Positions 35,351 to 44,958 of a DNA stretch of 64,000 nucleotides are shown in pieces; position 1 is the first letter of the stretch, and each line of letters starts with the position of its first letter. A program made the translations under genes and the position numbers. This DNA is from CALOBA01 sp942491465 (GTDB lineage: Bacteria > Pseudomonadota > Gammaproteobacteria > Chromatiales > Chromatiaceae): NCBI GenBank assembly GCA_942491465.1, contig CALOBA010000084.1:17945-81944 (forward strand). The letters are read 5' to 3'. Below the pieces are notes generated by a model. That model ran no database searches. It was given only the letters and a program-made list of their open reading frames with translations, and was not told where the DNA came from.

Positions 35351-36964
35351 ATGAACCCCCTCGACACCCTCAACACCCTGATCGGCTCGGTCGCCTGGCC
35401 GACCCTGCGCGGCGTGCTGCATGTCACCTTCTTTCTGGTGGTGCTGTATCTGCTCAAGGTCATGCTTTGGGACCAGCGCGGCGCCACCGTGCTCAAGCAC
35501 CTGCCGAAGCCGAAGCGCACCGTCGGCCTGGCCGTGGGCGCGCTGGTGGTGTTGTTCGGGGCGACCCTGGCCTACCAGGCGACCTGGCAGCTGGCCGGTG
35601 TTGTCCGCCCGCGTTTCATCGCCTTCATGCAGACCTACGACCGGCGTCAGTTCAACCCGGCCCACGGCATCGAGCGCGGGCGCATCCTCGACCGTCGCGG
35701 CGAGGTCCTGGCCTACAGCGCCCTGCGCAACGGTCGCACCACACGGGTCTATCCCTATGGACCGGCCTTTGCCCACGTGGTCGGCTATACCGATGCACGC
35801 TACGGCGCCGCCGGCATGGAGGCCGCCGCCAATGCCCACCTCAACGGCAGCACCCCGGTGGACCTGAAGGCCTGGGGCCAGCTCGGCCGCCAGGTGCTGA
35901 CCCGCGATCGTCACCCCAAGGGTCAGGATCTGGCCTTGACCCTGGACACCGAGCTGCAGCTGATGGCGGCCACTGCCCTTGCCGATCGGCGGGGCGCGGT
36001 CGTCATGCTCCGCCCCGGCGACGGCGCCATCCGCGTGCTCCTGAGCACGCCGGGCTACGACCCGAACGCCGTCACCGGCGATCTGTTTCGCGGTCGCGAC
36101 CCCGACGCGCCGCTGCTCAACCGCGCCACCCAGGGTCTGTACCCGCCGGGCTCCACCTTCAAGGTCGTCATCGCCGCCGAGGCCCTCAATGCCGGCTTCA
36201 GCGGCACCCTGCACTGCCCGGCGGACGGCTTCACCACCTCGGCGCGCTATCCGAAGATCCGCGACCACGAGTACTACAGTGCGCGCCGCCGCGGTGCGAC
36301 CTGGCGCGGCCACGGCAATCTGGACCTCAGCGAGGCCCTGGCCGAGTCGTCCAACGTCTACTTCGCCCAGCTCGGCGACCGGCTCGGCCACGACGCCTTC
36401 CACGCCACCCTGGAGCGCTTCCAGTTCGGCCAGGAGCTGCCGCTGCACGCGGGCCTGTTCGGCGCCCAGACCATGCAGACCGGGGGCATCCGCCGCATCG
36501 CCCGCTCCGACCGCTACGGCCTCGCCCAGGCGTCCATCGGCCAGGGCAAGGTCCTGGCCACGCCGGCGCAGATGGCGCTGGTGGCCGCCACCGTGGCCAA
36601 CGGTGGGCTCATGGTGCGCCCGCGCCTGGTCGTGGCCGACCAGCCAAAGGCGCTGGCGCGACCGCTGAATGCCGCCGATGCGGCACGGCTCGGTGGGATG
36701 ATGCGCCGCGTCGTCAGTCAGGGGACCGGCCGTGGCATCGACACCGCCGGACTCGCCATCGCCGGCAAGACCGGCACCGCCCAGAACCCCAAGGGCGCCT
36801 CCCACAGCTGGTTTATCGGCTATGCCCCGGCGGGCAGCCACGAGCGCCATGCCGGGCTGGCGGTCGCCGTCCTGGTCGAAGCGGGCGGCTACGGCTCGGC
36901 AACGGCGGCACCCATCGCCCGCGACCTGCTGGTGCAGGCGCAGTCACGGGGGATGCTGCGCTGA
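35351..36964 (+). CDS. Penicillin-binding protein, D,D-transpeptidase (class B-like)
   Basis: A membrane-anchored transpeptidase that cross-links peptidoglycan. It has two N-terminal hydrophobic stretches (about 22-40 and 57-80) and a penicillin-binding domain with the active-site triad motifs STFK, SSN and KTGTAQ in order. At 537 residues it resembles PbpA-type partners of RodA/FtsW more than E. coli PBP2 or FtsI. A RodA/FtsW-like gene follows after 187 bases that hold a hexamer repeat array. The start at 35351 gives a short cytoplasmic tail before the first helix. Confidence 0.9.
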   Translation: MNPLDTLNTLIGSVAWPTLRGVLHVTFFLVVLYLLKVMLWDQRGATVLKHLPKPKRTVGLAVGALVVLFGATLAYQATWQLAGVVRPRFIAFMQTYDRRQFNPAHGIERGRILDRRGEVLAYSALRNGRTTRVYPYGPAFAHVVGYTDARYGAAGMEAAANAHLNGSTPVDLKAWGQLGRQVLTRDRHPKGQDLALTLDTELQLMAATALADRRGAVVMLRPGDGAIRVLLSTPGYDPNAVTGDLFRGRDPDAPLLNRATQGLYPPGSTFKVVIAAEALNAGFSGTLHCPADGFTTSARYPKIRDHEYYSARRRGATWRGHGNLDLSEALAESSNVYFAQLGDRLGHDAFHATLERFQFGQELPLHAGLFGAQTMQTGGIRRIARSDRYGLAQASIGQGKVLATPAQMALVAATVANGGLMVRPRLVVADQPKALARPLNAADAARLGGMMRRVVSQGTGRGIDTAGLAIAGKTGTAQNPKGASHSWFIGYAPAGSHERHAGLAVAVLVEAGGYGSATAAPIARDLLVQAQSRGMLR

Positions 36965-37013
36965 GGGGGAGTGACGAGTATCGGTGCGGTCAACTCAGGC
37001 CAACGACCTGCGT

Positions 37014-37108
<95 letters not shown>

Positions 37109-37151
37109 TTGGTTTCTTAGCGGGACTTCGGTGCAGTTGTACTATTGATTC

Positions 37152-38489
37152 ATGGCCAAGACAGCAACCCCCGAAACCTTCGCCGAGAGCTGGGCGCTGC
37201 GCCGGCCCGAGCGGCTGTTCTTCCTGTGGAGCCTGTTCTGCGTCGCGCTCGGTTTCCTGCTCGCCTTCGGCGCCAGTCGCAGCGTCGAGCGGCTGGTCAC
37301 CGCTGCCGACCTGCTGCCGCTGGGCATCTACGCGCTGAGCCTGATCATCGTCCACGCCACGCTGGTCCTGGCCCGCTTCCGCGGCGACCAGCTGTTGCTC
37401 GGCGCCGTCGCCTTCCTGTCCGGGCTCGGGCTGCTGGTCCAGTACCGCATGGGCGCCTTCGCCGCCGGCAGCACCGACAACCCGCTGCCCTACCTGATCT
37501 ACCCCGCCGGCATGCTGCTGCTGCTCGGCGTCTGCCTGGCGGGCATGCGCGGGCGCTACAACCTGCTCGCGCGCTGGCCCTGGGCCTGGGCGGTGCTCTC
37601 GCTGCTGCTCATCGGCATCCTGCTGGCCACCGGCCAGCGCTTTCGCGGCGCCGTCTATGGCACCGGTTTCATCACCCCCACCGAGCTGCTGAAGCTCACC
37701 GTCATCCTGTTCCTGGCCGGCTACCTGATGGCCCAAGGCCGGGCGCTGGCCGCCTGGCACCACCTGGTCATGCCGCCGCTGAAACGCCTGCTGCCGCTCG
37801 TCGGGTTCTGGCTGATCCTCTCCGGGCTACTGCTCGTGCAGCGCGATCTCGGCATGTTCGTGCTGCTCTCCGTGCCCATGCTGATGCTGCTCTGGCTCGG
37901 CACCGGTCGCATCGGCTACCCGTTGTACGGCCTCGTCGGCGCCGTCGGCGCCGGTTACCTCGTACTCGGCGTCTTCGCCCACGGCCAGCGCCGCATCGCC
38001 GCCTGGCAAGACCCCTTCAGCGATCCCACCGGCGGCAGCTGGCAGATCCTCCAAGGCCTCACCGGCCTGTTCTCCGGCGGCCTCTGGGGCGAAGGATTCG
38101 GCCAAGGCAACCCCGAATACACCCCCATCGCCGAATCCGACTTCATCTACTCGGTCATCGGCGAAGAACTCGGCTTCCTCGGCTCCGCCCTGCTGGTGCT
38201 GTTCTTCCTGCTGCTGTTCCAGCGCGGGCTGCGCATCGCCTCCCAGACCCGCTCCCCGTTCGGCTGGCTGCTCTGCACCGGCCTCGTTGCCGTGCTCGCC
38301 GTGCAGACCTTTCTCAACATCGGCGGCGTCACCAAGCTCATCCCGCTGACCGGCATCACGCTGCCCTTCATCAGCCACGGCGGCAGCAGCCTGATCACCG
38401 CCTTCGCCAGCCTGGGGCTGATCCTCGCCGTGTCCGACGGTGAGCCAAAGCCGCCAGCGCGCAAGCGGCGCGCCCGTCGCCCGGGCTGA
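37152..38489 (+). CDS. SEDS peptidoglycan glycosyltransferase (RodA/FtsW/SpoVE family)
   Basis: An integral membrane glycosyltransferase that polymerises lipid II alongside a class B PBP. The 445 residues contain about ten helices with family marks TPTELLKL, LVQRDLGMF, AESDFIYSVIGEELGF and GITLPFISHGGSSL. It has an arginine-rich C-terminus (ARKRRARRPG). Genetic pairing with the PBP upstream suggests a dedicated synthase pair distinct from the housekeeping elongation and division complexes. Whether it is RodA or FtsW cannot be settled by eye. Confidence 0.92.
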   Translation: MAKTATPETFAESWALRRPERLFFLWSLFCVALGFLLAFGASRSVERLVTAADLLPLGIYALSLIIVHATLVLARFRGDQLLLGAVAFLSGLGLLVQYRMGAFAAGSTDNPLPYLIYPAGMLLLLGVCLAGMRGRYNLLARWPWAWAVLSLLLIGILLATGQRFRGAVYGTGFITPTELLKLTVILFLAGYLMAQGRALAAWHHLVMPPLKRLLPLVGFWLILSGLLLVQRDLGMFVLLSVPMLMLLWLGTGRIGYPLYGLVGAVGAGYLVLGVFAHGQRRIAAWQDPFSDPTGGSWQILQGLTGLFSGGLWGEGFGQGNPEYTPIAESDFIYSVIGEELGFLGSALLVLFFLLLFQRGLRIASQTRSPFGWLLCTGLVAVLAVQTFLNIGGVTKLIPLTGITLPFISHGGSSLITAFASLGLILAVSDGEPKPPARKRRARRPG

Positions 38490-38682
38490 CCTGGATCGGG
38501 CCGGGCCGGGTGGCCGGCCCCGACGCCGACCTTCTCGACCTCCACCATCACCGGCGGCGGAGGCACGGCGATTGAACATAATCAATGGCAGTGACGCCGG
38601 AGCGTGGGCGGCGTTTGGGCTTCACGCAGTCGTCATCGGTGCGTGATTTACTGGTCAACTGCCCCGTTAGTCAGCCCGCCGT

Positions 38683-41337
38683 ATGCCGATGAATGCCCAC
38701 AGCAGTGACCTGAAGCAGCCCCTGATCCGGTTTCTGCGACCACGCTCGGCGGCGGCGCATTGGCTGCCCCTGGTGGTGCTCGCGTCCGGGTTCGCCGGCC
38801 TGGGCTACGAGATGGTCTGGACGCGGATGCTGGCTGTATCGCTGGGGCACGAGATCGTCGCCGTGCTCGCCGTGCTCGCCGCCTTTTTCGCCGGTTTGGC
38901 GCTCGGCGCCATGACCTTAGGCACCCGGCTGCGTCACAGCCGCCATCCGCAGCGCTGGTATGCGGCCCTGGAACTGGTCATCGGGCTTTGGGCGCTGGTA
39001 TTGATGTGGCTCATCCCGGTATTCAATGCACAGATCCCGGGCTGGATCGGCGAGGAGCCTTCCCCGGTGCTGCACTGGGGGCTTGCGTTCGGCACCTCGC
39101 TGTTGCTGCTGCTGCCGGCAACCGCCGCCATGGGCGCGACCCTCCCCGCCCTGGAGCGCGTCTACGGCCTGGTCTTCGGCGCCGGCAAGCACGTCGGCAG
39201 CGTCTATGCGGCCAATACCTTCGGCGCCGTGGCCGGCACCCTGCTGACCGCCTTCCTGCTGGTGCCGGCGCTGGGGAATGCGCAGACCTTGGGGGTCTGT
39301 GCGCTATTGAACCTGGCCTGTGCCCTGGCCGTGCTGCGGCTAAAGTTGCCGACGACCCGCGCCGCGGCCCCCCCGAACGCACCCGCCGGCGGCCAGTTGG
39401 GCGAGCGATCGGTCCTGATCACCCTGTTCATGACCGGTCTGCTGGGTCTGGGCTACGAGGTACTGGTGATCCGAGTACTGAGTCAGGTGCTGGAAGACAC
39501 CGTGTTCACCTTCGCCGTGGTGCTCAGCATTTACCTGCTCGGCACGGCCCTGGGCGCCGCGCTCTACCAGGCACGACTGGCGCACCGGTCGGATCCGGAG
39601 ATGGGCGCTCGGCTGCTGGCCATGGCATCGATCGCTGCCCTGATCGGCCTGGCGGCCCTTTGGCTATCCGATGCGGCCTACGACTGGATCGGCCGATGGT
39701 TCACCCGGCCCACGGCGGGTGCCCTGGTGGGCGAGGTCGGGCTGGCGCTGGCTGTGTTCCTGCTGCCCACGGCGACCATGGGCGCACTGTTCACCCATCT
39801 GGCCCAGCGGGCAACCGCAGCCCACGGCCTCGGGCCGGCCATTGGCGTCAACACCCTGGGGGCAGCACTCGCGCCTCTGCTCGCCGGGGTCCTGCTGCTG
39901 CCGGCGATCGGGGCCAAGTGGGCACTGCTGCTGGTGGCACTGGGCTATCTCGGCCTGCTCGGCCGCGGCTGGAGGCGGACACCGCGGCTGGCCGCCGTCG
40001 CCCTGATCTGCGGCCTCGGGCTGGCGCTGATGCCCGGCCTGCGCTTCGTGCAGGTCCCGCACGGGGGCGAGCTGTTGGCGTATCGGGACGGCGTCATGGC
40101 GGCGGTGGCGGTGGTCTCGGATGCTGGGGGGGCACGCCATCTGAAGGTGAACAATCACTTCACCATGGGCAGCACCGCATCCGGCTTCGCCGATCATCGC
40201 CAGACGCACCTGCCGCTGCTGCTGCACGCGGGGCCTCGGCGCGCCCTTTTCCTCGGCATCGGCACCGGCATGAGCCTGAATGCCGCCCGATTTCATCCGC
40301 GGCTGCAGGTGACGGGCGTCGATCTGTTGCCGGAGACCCTGAGCCTGTTGCCCTACTTCGGCACCGCCCCGGGACAGAATGACTGGGCCATCCGGCCGCG
40401 GCTGCTGCCGTCCGATGCGCGGCGCTTCGTCGTCTCCAGTGCGCAGCGGTTCGACGTCATCATCGCCGACCTGTTCCACCCGTCGCGCGATGGTGCCGGC
40501 GCCTTGTACACCGCCGAGCATTTTGATGCGGTCAAGCGGCGGCTCGCCCCGGGAGGCCTGTTCTGTCAGTGGCTGCCGCTGTTTCAGATGGACCTGGCCA
40601 CCTTCAAGCTGATCGCCCGCACCTTCGTCGATCGGTTTCCCCACGTCCAAGTCCATGTGCCCCATCTCAGCCTGCGCCAGCCCGTAGTCGGCCTCATCGG
40701 CACCACCGAGCCCCTCGCCTTCGGTCCGGACCGGCCGGTCAACCGGGTACAGGCCCGCGCGCTGCAGCAACAGCTCGAGGCGCTGCGGCTCAACTCGGAC
40801 CTCGCCCTGCTCGGCGGCTTCCTCGGCGACCGCGACGCCCTGGCCCGCTTCGCCGGCCCAGGCCCGCTGAACACCGATGACCGACCACTGGTGACCTATC
40901 GGGCGCCCGGCTTTGCGTACCGGCGTCAACAGGACCACGGCGCGCGTCTGGTGGCCTTGGCCGAGGCCCTTGCCGACGGGCGGGGCACGCTGCTGCAACC
41001 CGCGAGCGGCGTGTCGGATCGCGGCTTTGAGCAACGCCTGACGGCCTACTGGCGCGCCCGCGACGCCTACCTGCGCGCCGGACTCGGCGTCGAGCCCACC
41101 GACGACCTGCCGACGCTGCTGGCGAAGACCCGGGCGCCGTTGCTGGAGGTGGTGCGGTTGAGCGCCAACTTCACGCCGGCCTATCAGCCCCTGTTGTCCA
41201 TGGCCCAAGCATTGTCGGAGCACGATCCGCAGGCCGCGCGGCAGCTGCTAAGCGACCTGGCCCAGGCCGCACCGGAGCGCCGCGAGGCGGGTCGACTCCT
41301 GCGCGCGCTCAACCGCGCCGCGCGACTCGAAGACTAG
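38683..41337 (+). CDS. Membrane-fused spermidine synthase-like protein
   Basis: An 884-residue two-part protein. The N-terminal half (to about 480) has many helices arranged as two similar modules (FAGLGYEMVWTRML near 33-46, GLLGLGYEVLVIRVL near 255-269). The C-terminal part carries a spermine/spermidine-synthase-like Rossmann methyltransferase fold (RRALFLGIGTGMSLNAARF, then VTGVDLLPETL and FDVIIADLFHPSRDG). Such fusions are common in bacteria and their substrate is unknown; the protein need not make a polyamine. A 194-base gap with GC-rich palindromes separates it from the RodA gene. Confidence 0.85.
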   Translation: MPMNAHSSDLKQPLIRFLRPRSAAAHWLPLVVLASGFAGLGYEMVWTRMLAVSLGHEIVAVLAVLAAFFAGLALGAMTLGTRLRHSRHPQRWYAALELVIGLWALVLMWLIPVFNAQIPGWIGEEPSPVLHWGLAFGTSLLLLLPATAAMGATLPALERVYGLVFGAGKHVGSVYAANTFGAVAGTLLTAFLLVPALGNAQTLGVCALLNLACALAVLRLKLPTTRAAAPPNAPAGGQLGERSVLITLFMTGLLGLGYEVLVIRVLSQVLEDTVFTFAVVLSIYLLGTALGAALYQARLAHRSDPEMGARLLAMASIAALIGLAALWLSDAAYDWIGRWFTRPTAGALVGEVGLALAVFLLPTATMGALFTHLAQRATAAHGLGPAIGVNTLGAALAPLLAGVLLLPAIGAKWALLLVALGYLGLLGRGWRRTPRLAAVALICGLGLALMPGLRFVQVPHGGELLAYRDGVMAAVAVVSDAGGARHLKVNNHFTMGSTASGFADHRQTHLPLLLHAGPRRALFLGIGTGMSLNAARFHPRLQVTGVDLLPETLSLLPYFGTAPGQNDWAIRPRLLPSDARRFVVSSAQRFDVIIADLFHPSRDGAGALYTAEHFDAVKRRLAPGGLFCQWLPLFQMDLATFKLIARTFVDRFPHVQVHVPHLSLRQPVVGLIGTTEPLAFGPDRPVNRVQARALQQQLEALRLNSDLALLGGFLGDRDALARFAGPGPLNTDDRPLVTYRAPGFAYRRQQDHGARLVALAEALADGRGTLLQPASGVSDRGFEQRLTAYWRARDAYLRAGLGVEPTDDLPTLLAKTRAPLLEVVRLSANFTPAYQPLLSMAQALSEHDPQAARQLLSDLAQAAPERREAGRLLRALNRAARLED

Positions 41338-41556
41338 GCCCGAGGGGCCGGAAAGTGCTTGCTCAAACTCAAGCGTGCAGCCTGTTGATCCTTGTTCAAC
41401 TGCATCGCTTCAATGACGTTTTTAAGACAGATCGAGATCAACCACTAAACCATATTCATAAGATGGTAACGCCAGCGTCATTAGGAAATTTCAGACTGCG
41501 CTGCGCAGGGCAAACATCGCGGCGACGGAGATTCGCCGCAGCTCGGAGGCGCACAG
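41338..41556. promoter_or_regulatory. AT-richer leader upstream of the PHP-domain gene
   Basis: This 219-base gap is markedly richer in A and T than its neighbours, with runs such as GTTTTTAAGAC and CATATTCATAAG. It probably holds the promoter for the PHP-domain gene, though I cannot fix a -35/-10 pair with confidence. A GGAGG sits at 41545-41549, seven bases before the GTG at 41557. Confidence 0.45.
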
Positions 41557-43377
41557 GTGAAGGATCTACCATTCATCGTCAATCCCTATCCCGCAGAGAG
41601 ATTCATGCAGTCAACCCTGAGATGGTCAGTCATCATCGCATCAGCGATCTGTCTGCCGCCCGCGCTGGGTCAAGCGCAGACGGGCGGTTACCTCGCCGGT
41701 GATTTTCACAACCACACCGTCTTCACCGACGGCTCGACCTCGGTCGAACGGATAGCCGACGAAGCGGTCGGCACCTACGATCTCGACTGGTTCATCCAGT
41801 CCGGACATGGCGGCGGCTTTAGCCGCGATGGGCGCAACACCGACGCAAACTATGACTGCGTCGACGACAACGACGCGACGGATATCTCCTGGGAAGGGAC
41901 TGTCGGCGCCGCCGGCATCAAAGGCGACGACGCCGGTCTCGGTTACTGCGCCAAGCAGAACATGTGGCGCTGGCAGAGCTTGCAGGAATACTCCTATACC
42001 ACCCTCGTCCCGAAGAGCTATGAGTACGGCCGGCCTATCGCGCAGGGGTACGAATATCAGGTGCCGGGCCATGAGCACTGCTCCCACGGCAACATGGCGG
42101 GGCAGTTCCTCAGGAACGGCGGCAATGCCGACGCGCTCGCGCAGTTCGAGTACCTGTTCGACTACAAAGACGATGACACCAGCGCCGGCGTCGGGCAAGG
42201 CTGGACCGGCAAGATCCCGAACATCCCCAACGGGGAAGGTGCGGGCGACACCATGCACGAGAAGGCCGTCGCCTCCGTTGCATGGCTGCAGGAAAACCAT
42301 CCCGCCACAAGCTACTTGGTCTGGGCTCATATCGAGCGCAAAGGCGCTCACAACCCCGACTCCGCCTATGGCTCCGGCTACAACGTCGAGCACTTCCGGG
42401 ACTTCAACAACGCCGGACCCGATGTGGCCTTCGGTTGGGAAGGCGAACCCGGCCATCAAGCCAGCGGCAGCCGTGGCGGCTTTGGCAGCAGCGCCTCCGG
42501 TGGCGGCACCTACGGCGGTGTCGGATACTACAGCGCCTACATCGGCGGCATGTGGGACGCGCTGCTGGGCGAGGGCCGCAACTGGTGGTTCTTCGGCAGC
42601 TCCGATTGGCACAATCGGGGCAGCTTCTCGCCGGATGATGCCGAGACCACGAACGATTTCTGGCCCGGCGAGTTCCAGAAGGATTACATCCATGTGGGCT
42701 CCGGCAGCCCCACCCCGCGAAACATCATCGACGGGCTGCGCAGCGGCAACAGCTTTGTGGTCCAGGGCGACCTGATCGACGACTTGCGCTTCATAGCCAG
42801 GAGCAAGGCCTCGGGTGAAGTCGCCACCATGGGCGAGACGCTGTATGTCGATCCCGGTGAGATGGTCACGATTCGGATCAAGGTGCACGACCCGGAAGGC
42901 ACCAACCGCTGCCCCTACGACTTCAACAATCCTTCGCTGCTGCAACTGGGCATCGAACAGCCGCTCAATGAGCCGGCGCTCGACCATATCGACCTGATCG
43001 CCGGCGAGGTAAGCGGCAGGATCGAGCCGGAGGACCCCGCGTATACCAATCCCTGGAATCCCAGCGCCGGGGTGGTTGAGACCTTCTGGCGGGAAGATTC
43101 CCGCGGCGGCACAAACGGCTACATGACCTTTGCCTACCGCTTCCAGGCGGAGCAGAGCATGTACTTCCGCCTGCGCGGCACCAACCTCCCCCGCGCTACA
43201 CCATACGAGACCGACTGGGTCGGCAATCCGCGCTCGGACTCTTTGGCCGAGAACATCCCATGTACCGTGGACCAAGGTTGCCCGGCCCACTGTGAGGGCA
43301 AGCTCGACCACGACGTCGAGGCATGGGCCGATCTTTGGCTCATGTCCAATCCGATCTATGTGATCGTCCGCGACTGA
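41557..43377 (+). CDS. Secreted PHP-domain phosphoesterase-like protein
   Basis: A 606-residue protein (590 from the internal ATG at 41605). The N-terminal signal peptide is hydrophobic LRWSVIIASAICLPPALGQ. The mature part opens with YLAGDFHNHTVFTDGSTS, the PHP metal-binding motif, and later has SGHGG and SSDWHNRGS, which fit further metal ligands. A Gly/Ser-rich insert lies near 310-330. Metal-dependent hydrolysis is likely but the substrate is unknown. The GTG at 41557 has the better ribosome site; the ATG gives the more regular signal peptide. Followed by a DUF1566 gene. Confidence 0.75.
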   Translation: MKDLPFIVNPYPAERFMQSTLRWSVIIASAICLPPALGQAQTGGYLAGDFHNHTVFTDGSTSVERIADEAVGTYDLDWFIQSGHGGGFSRDGRNTDANYDCVDDNDATDISWEGTVGAAGIKGDDAGLGYCAKQNMWRWQSLQEYSYTTLVPKSYEYGRPIAQGYEYQVPGHEHCSHGNMAGQFLRNGGNADALAQFEYLFDYKDDDTSAGVGQGWTGKIPNIPNGEGAGDTMHEKAVASVAWLQENHPATSYLVWAHIERKGAHNPDSAYGSGYNVEHFRDFNNAGPDVAFGWEGEPGHQASGSRGGFGSSASGGGTYGGVGYYSAYIGGMWDALLGEGRNWWFFGSSDWHNRGSFSPDDAETTNDFWPGEFQKDYIHVGSGSPTPRNIIDGLRSGNSFVVQGDLIDDLRFIARSKASGEVATMGETLYVDPGEMVTIRIKVHDPEGTNRCPYDFNNPSLLQLGIEQPLNEPALDHIDLIAGEVSGRIEPEDPAYTNPWNPSAGVVETFWREDSRGGTNGYMTFAYRFQAEQSMYFRLRGTNLPRATPYETDWVGNPRSDSLAENIPCTVDQGCPAHCEGKLDHDVEAWADLWLMSNPIYVIVRD

Positions 43378-43473
43378 CGGGTTGGCTGCGAAGCTGTAAC
43401 CCGCGCCATCGCGGATCTGCGGCAGGGACGCCGCGGACCCGCGGCAACAGCGGCAAAGAGGCAAAAAGACCAA

Positions 43474-44115
43474 ATGAAACCGTTGAAGGTATTGCCGACC
43501 ATCTTGTCGGCGCTACTGTGCTTCATCGCGATCTCGGGGCTGTCCGCATGGGATCGGCAGGCGGCGGCGAGCGATCTTTCCGGTACGCCGACTCCGGCAC
43601 CCCCGTCGGGAGGTCCTACCCCAGCCCTCAGGAAGGGCGCCTATCAGATTCCCGCAACGGGGCAGCGCGGCACATTCATGCAGGGCGACGATGGCGATCT
43701 CGAGGCGGGACGCCCGTGGCCGGAGCCCAGATTTACGGTGACCGGGCAAGACAGTGTATTGGATCAGCTGACAGGATTGACTTGGACCAGGGGCGCGAAT
43801 CAGACCAATGGCGGCATGGACTGGGAGCCTGCGGTTGCAGGCGCCCGCGCCTGCACGGCCGGCGGATTCTCCGACTGGAGGCTGCCTAACCGCAACGAGC
43901 TCGAAAGCCTGATCGACTTAGGGCAATACAGCCCTGCGTTGCCGAAAGGTCATCCGTTCACGGATGTCCAATCATCATACTATTGGACGTCTTCGACACC
44001 CGCGAATAATGAAGACCATGCCTGGATGATCCACCTCTTCATCGGCTTTGTGACGCATGACGATAAAGCCGGCACCCATTTCGTCTGGTATGTCCGGGGC
44101 CGAGACCCGGAATAG
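43474..44115 (+). CDS. Secreted DUF1566 (Lcl C-terminal domain) protein
   Basis: A 213-residue protein with a signal peptide (hydrophobic 8-25), a proline-rich linker and a C-terminal DUF1566 domain: TVTGQDSVLDQLTGLTWTRG, FSDWRLPNRNELESLIDLG, SSYYWTSSTPANNEDHAW and the final FVWYVRGRD. DUF1566 is a C-type-lectin-like fold found in many surface proteins; the binding target is unknown. It lies 96 bases after the PHP-domain gene and may be co-expressed with it. Confidence 0.82.
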   Translation: MKPLKVLPTILSALLCFIAISGLSAWDRQAAASDLSGTPTPAPPSGGPTPALRKGAYQIPATGQRGTFMQGDDGDLEAGRPWPEPRFTVTGQDSVLDQLTGLTWTRGANQTNGGMDWEPAVAGARACTAGGFSDWRLPNRNELESLIDLGQYSPALPKGHPFTDVQSSYYWTSSTPANNEDHAWMIHLFIGFVTHDDKAGTHFVWYVRGRDPE

Positions 44116-44169
44116 CACGCCAAGACGGTTCGTCTCCGCCGGGCCGCGCAGGGCGTGCCGTTTAGGGGG

Positions 44170-44664
44170 ATGGGCGCGCTGATGGCGGAGACGATCCCGG
44201 CGGCGGACGCGCCCAGTATTGACCGTATCGATGCCTAACGCTTGGTCGCCAACGGGGTCGCGAAACGACCCCTGACGTTGCTCAACGACGATTTAGCGGA
44301 CGTGTATGCTCCGCGGATCTTGCCGGGCCAGCGCGACCAATTGGCCGACACCTTCCCGATCATCACCATCCTGCAGGGCGCGAACGTCGACAAGGCCAAC
44401 TACGCCGGGCTGGGCCGTGCGTTGGCGCGGCGCGGATTCGTGGTGGCCATTCCCAATCATGTGCAGGCGATTCCGGGGACGGACGTGACCGGGCTATTTG
44501 CCGAAGTGCATGTAGTGACCGAAGTGCTCGCGCAGCTAGCCGCGGAGGATGCGGACCGCCGCTCATGGCTCTATCGCATCGTCGACACGGAGCGCATGGG
44601 GCTGATCGGGCACTCGTTCGGCGGCGGCCGGGACGGGGCTGCACGGCCAGCTTATCGGCCATAG
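44170..44664 (+). pseudogene. Truncated, broken alpha/beta hydrolase
   Basis: The frame from 44242 reads like the middle of a secreted alpha/beta hydrolase (ADTFPIITILQGANVDKANYAG...ALARRGFVVAIPNHV...MGLIGHSFGG), ending in the nucleophile elbow GHSFGG. Immediately after it the frame drifts (GRDGAARPAYRP) and stops, so the catalytic Asp and His are lost. Upstream, MGALMAETIPAADAPS runs into a stop at 44236-44238. I read this as a degraded gene whose 3' part is deleted. Its start codon is unknown. Confidence 0.6.
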
Positions 44665-44881
44665 CGTCGGCGCGGGGCGCGTCGATCTTGCCGGCACCGC
44701 GACAATAGACAGCCTTCAGCTCCAGGCCGGAGTCCTCGCCGAGTCGGCCGCGAGTCGCCGCCCGCGGGTGGCGGGTTCTGCTGCTCGGTGTGCGGCTGGA
44801 AGATGGAGAAGACCTTTTTCTCCATGGGTGGTGCTGCTCTACAGCGGCTGGGAGCCAGTACACCGCGAGGCGGTGGCGCTA

Positions 44882-44910
44882 GGGAAACGCTGAATTATTC
44901 AGCGTTTCCC
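44882..44910. repeat. Perfect 29-base palindrome centred on GAATTATTC (copy 2)
   Basis: GGGAAACGCTGAAT and its exact reverse complement flank a single T, preceded by CTA. A near copy lies at 25524-25551. The pattern suits two abutting terminal inverted repeats left after loss of an insertion sequence, or a small palindromic element. It is AT-rich at the centre, unlike GC-rich REP hairpins elsewhere in the window. Confidence 0.7.
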
Positions 44911-44932
44911 GCCGGACGGGATGCCCGCTCAT

Positions 44933-44958
44933 TTTTCAACTGCCTAAGCAGTTGAAAA
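44933..44958. repeat. Second perfect palindrome, 11-bp arms
   Basis: TTTTCAACTGC and GCAGTTGAAAA flank CTAA, only 22 bases from the previous palindrome. Read either way it ends in a short T-run, so it could act as a bidirectional terminator, or be another mobile-element scar. Confidence 0.6.
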
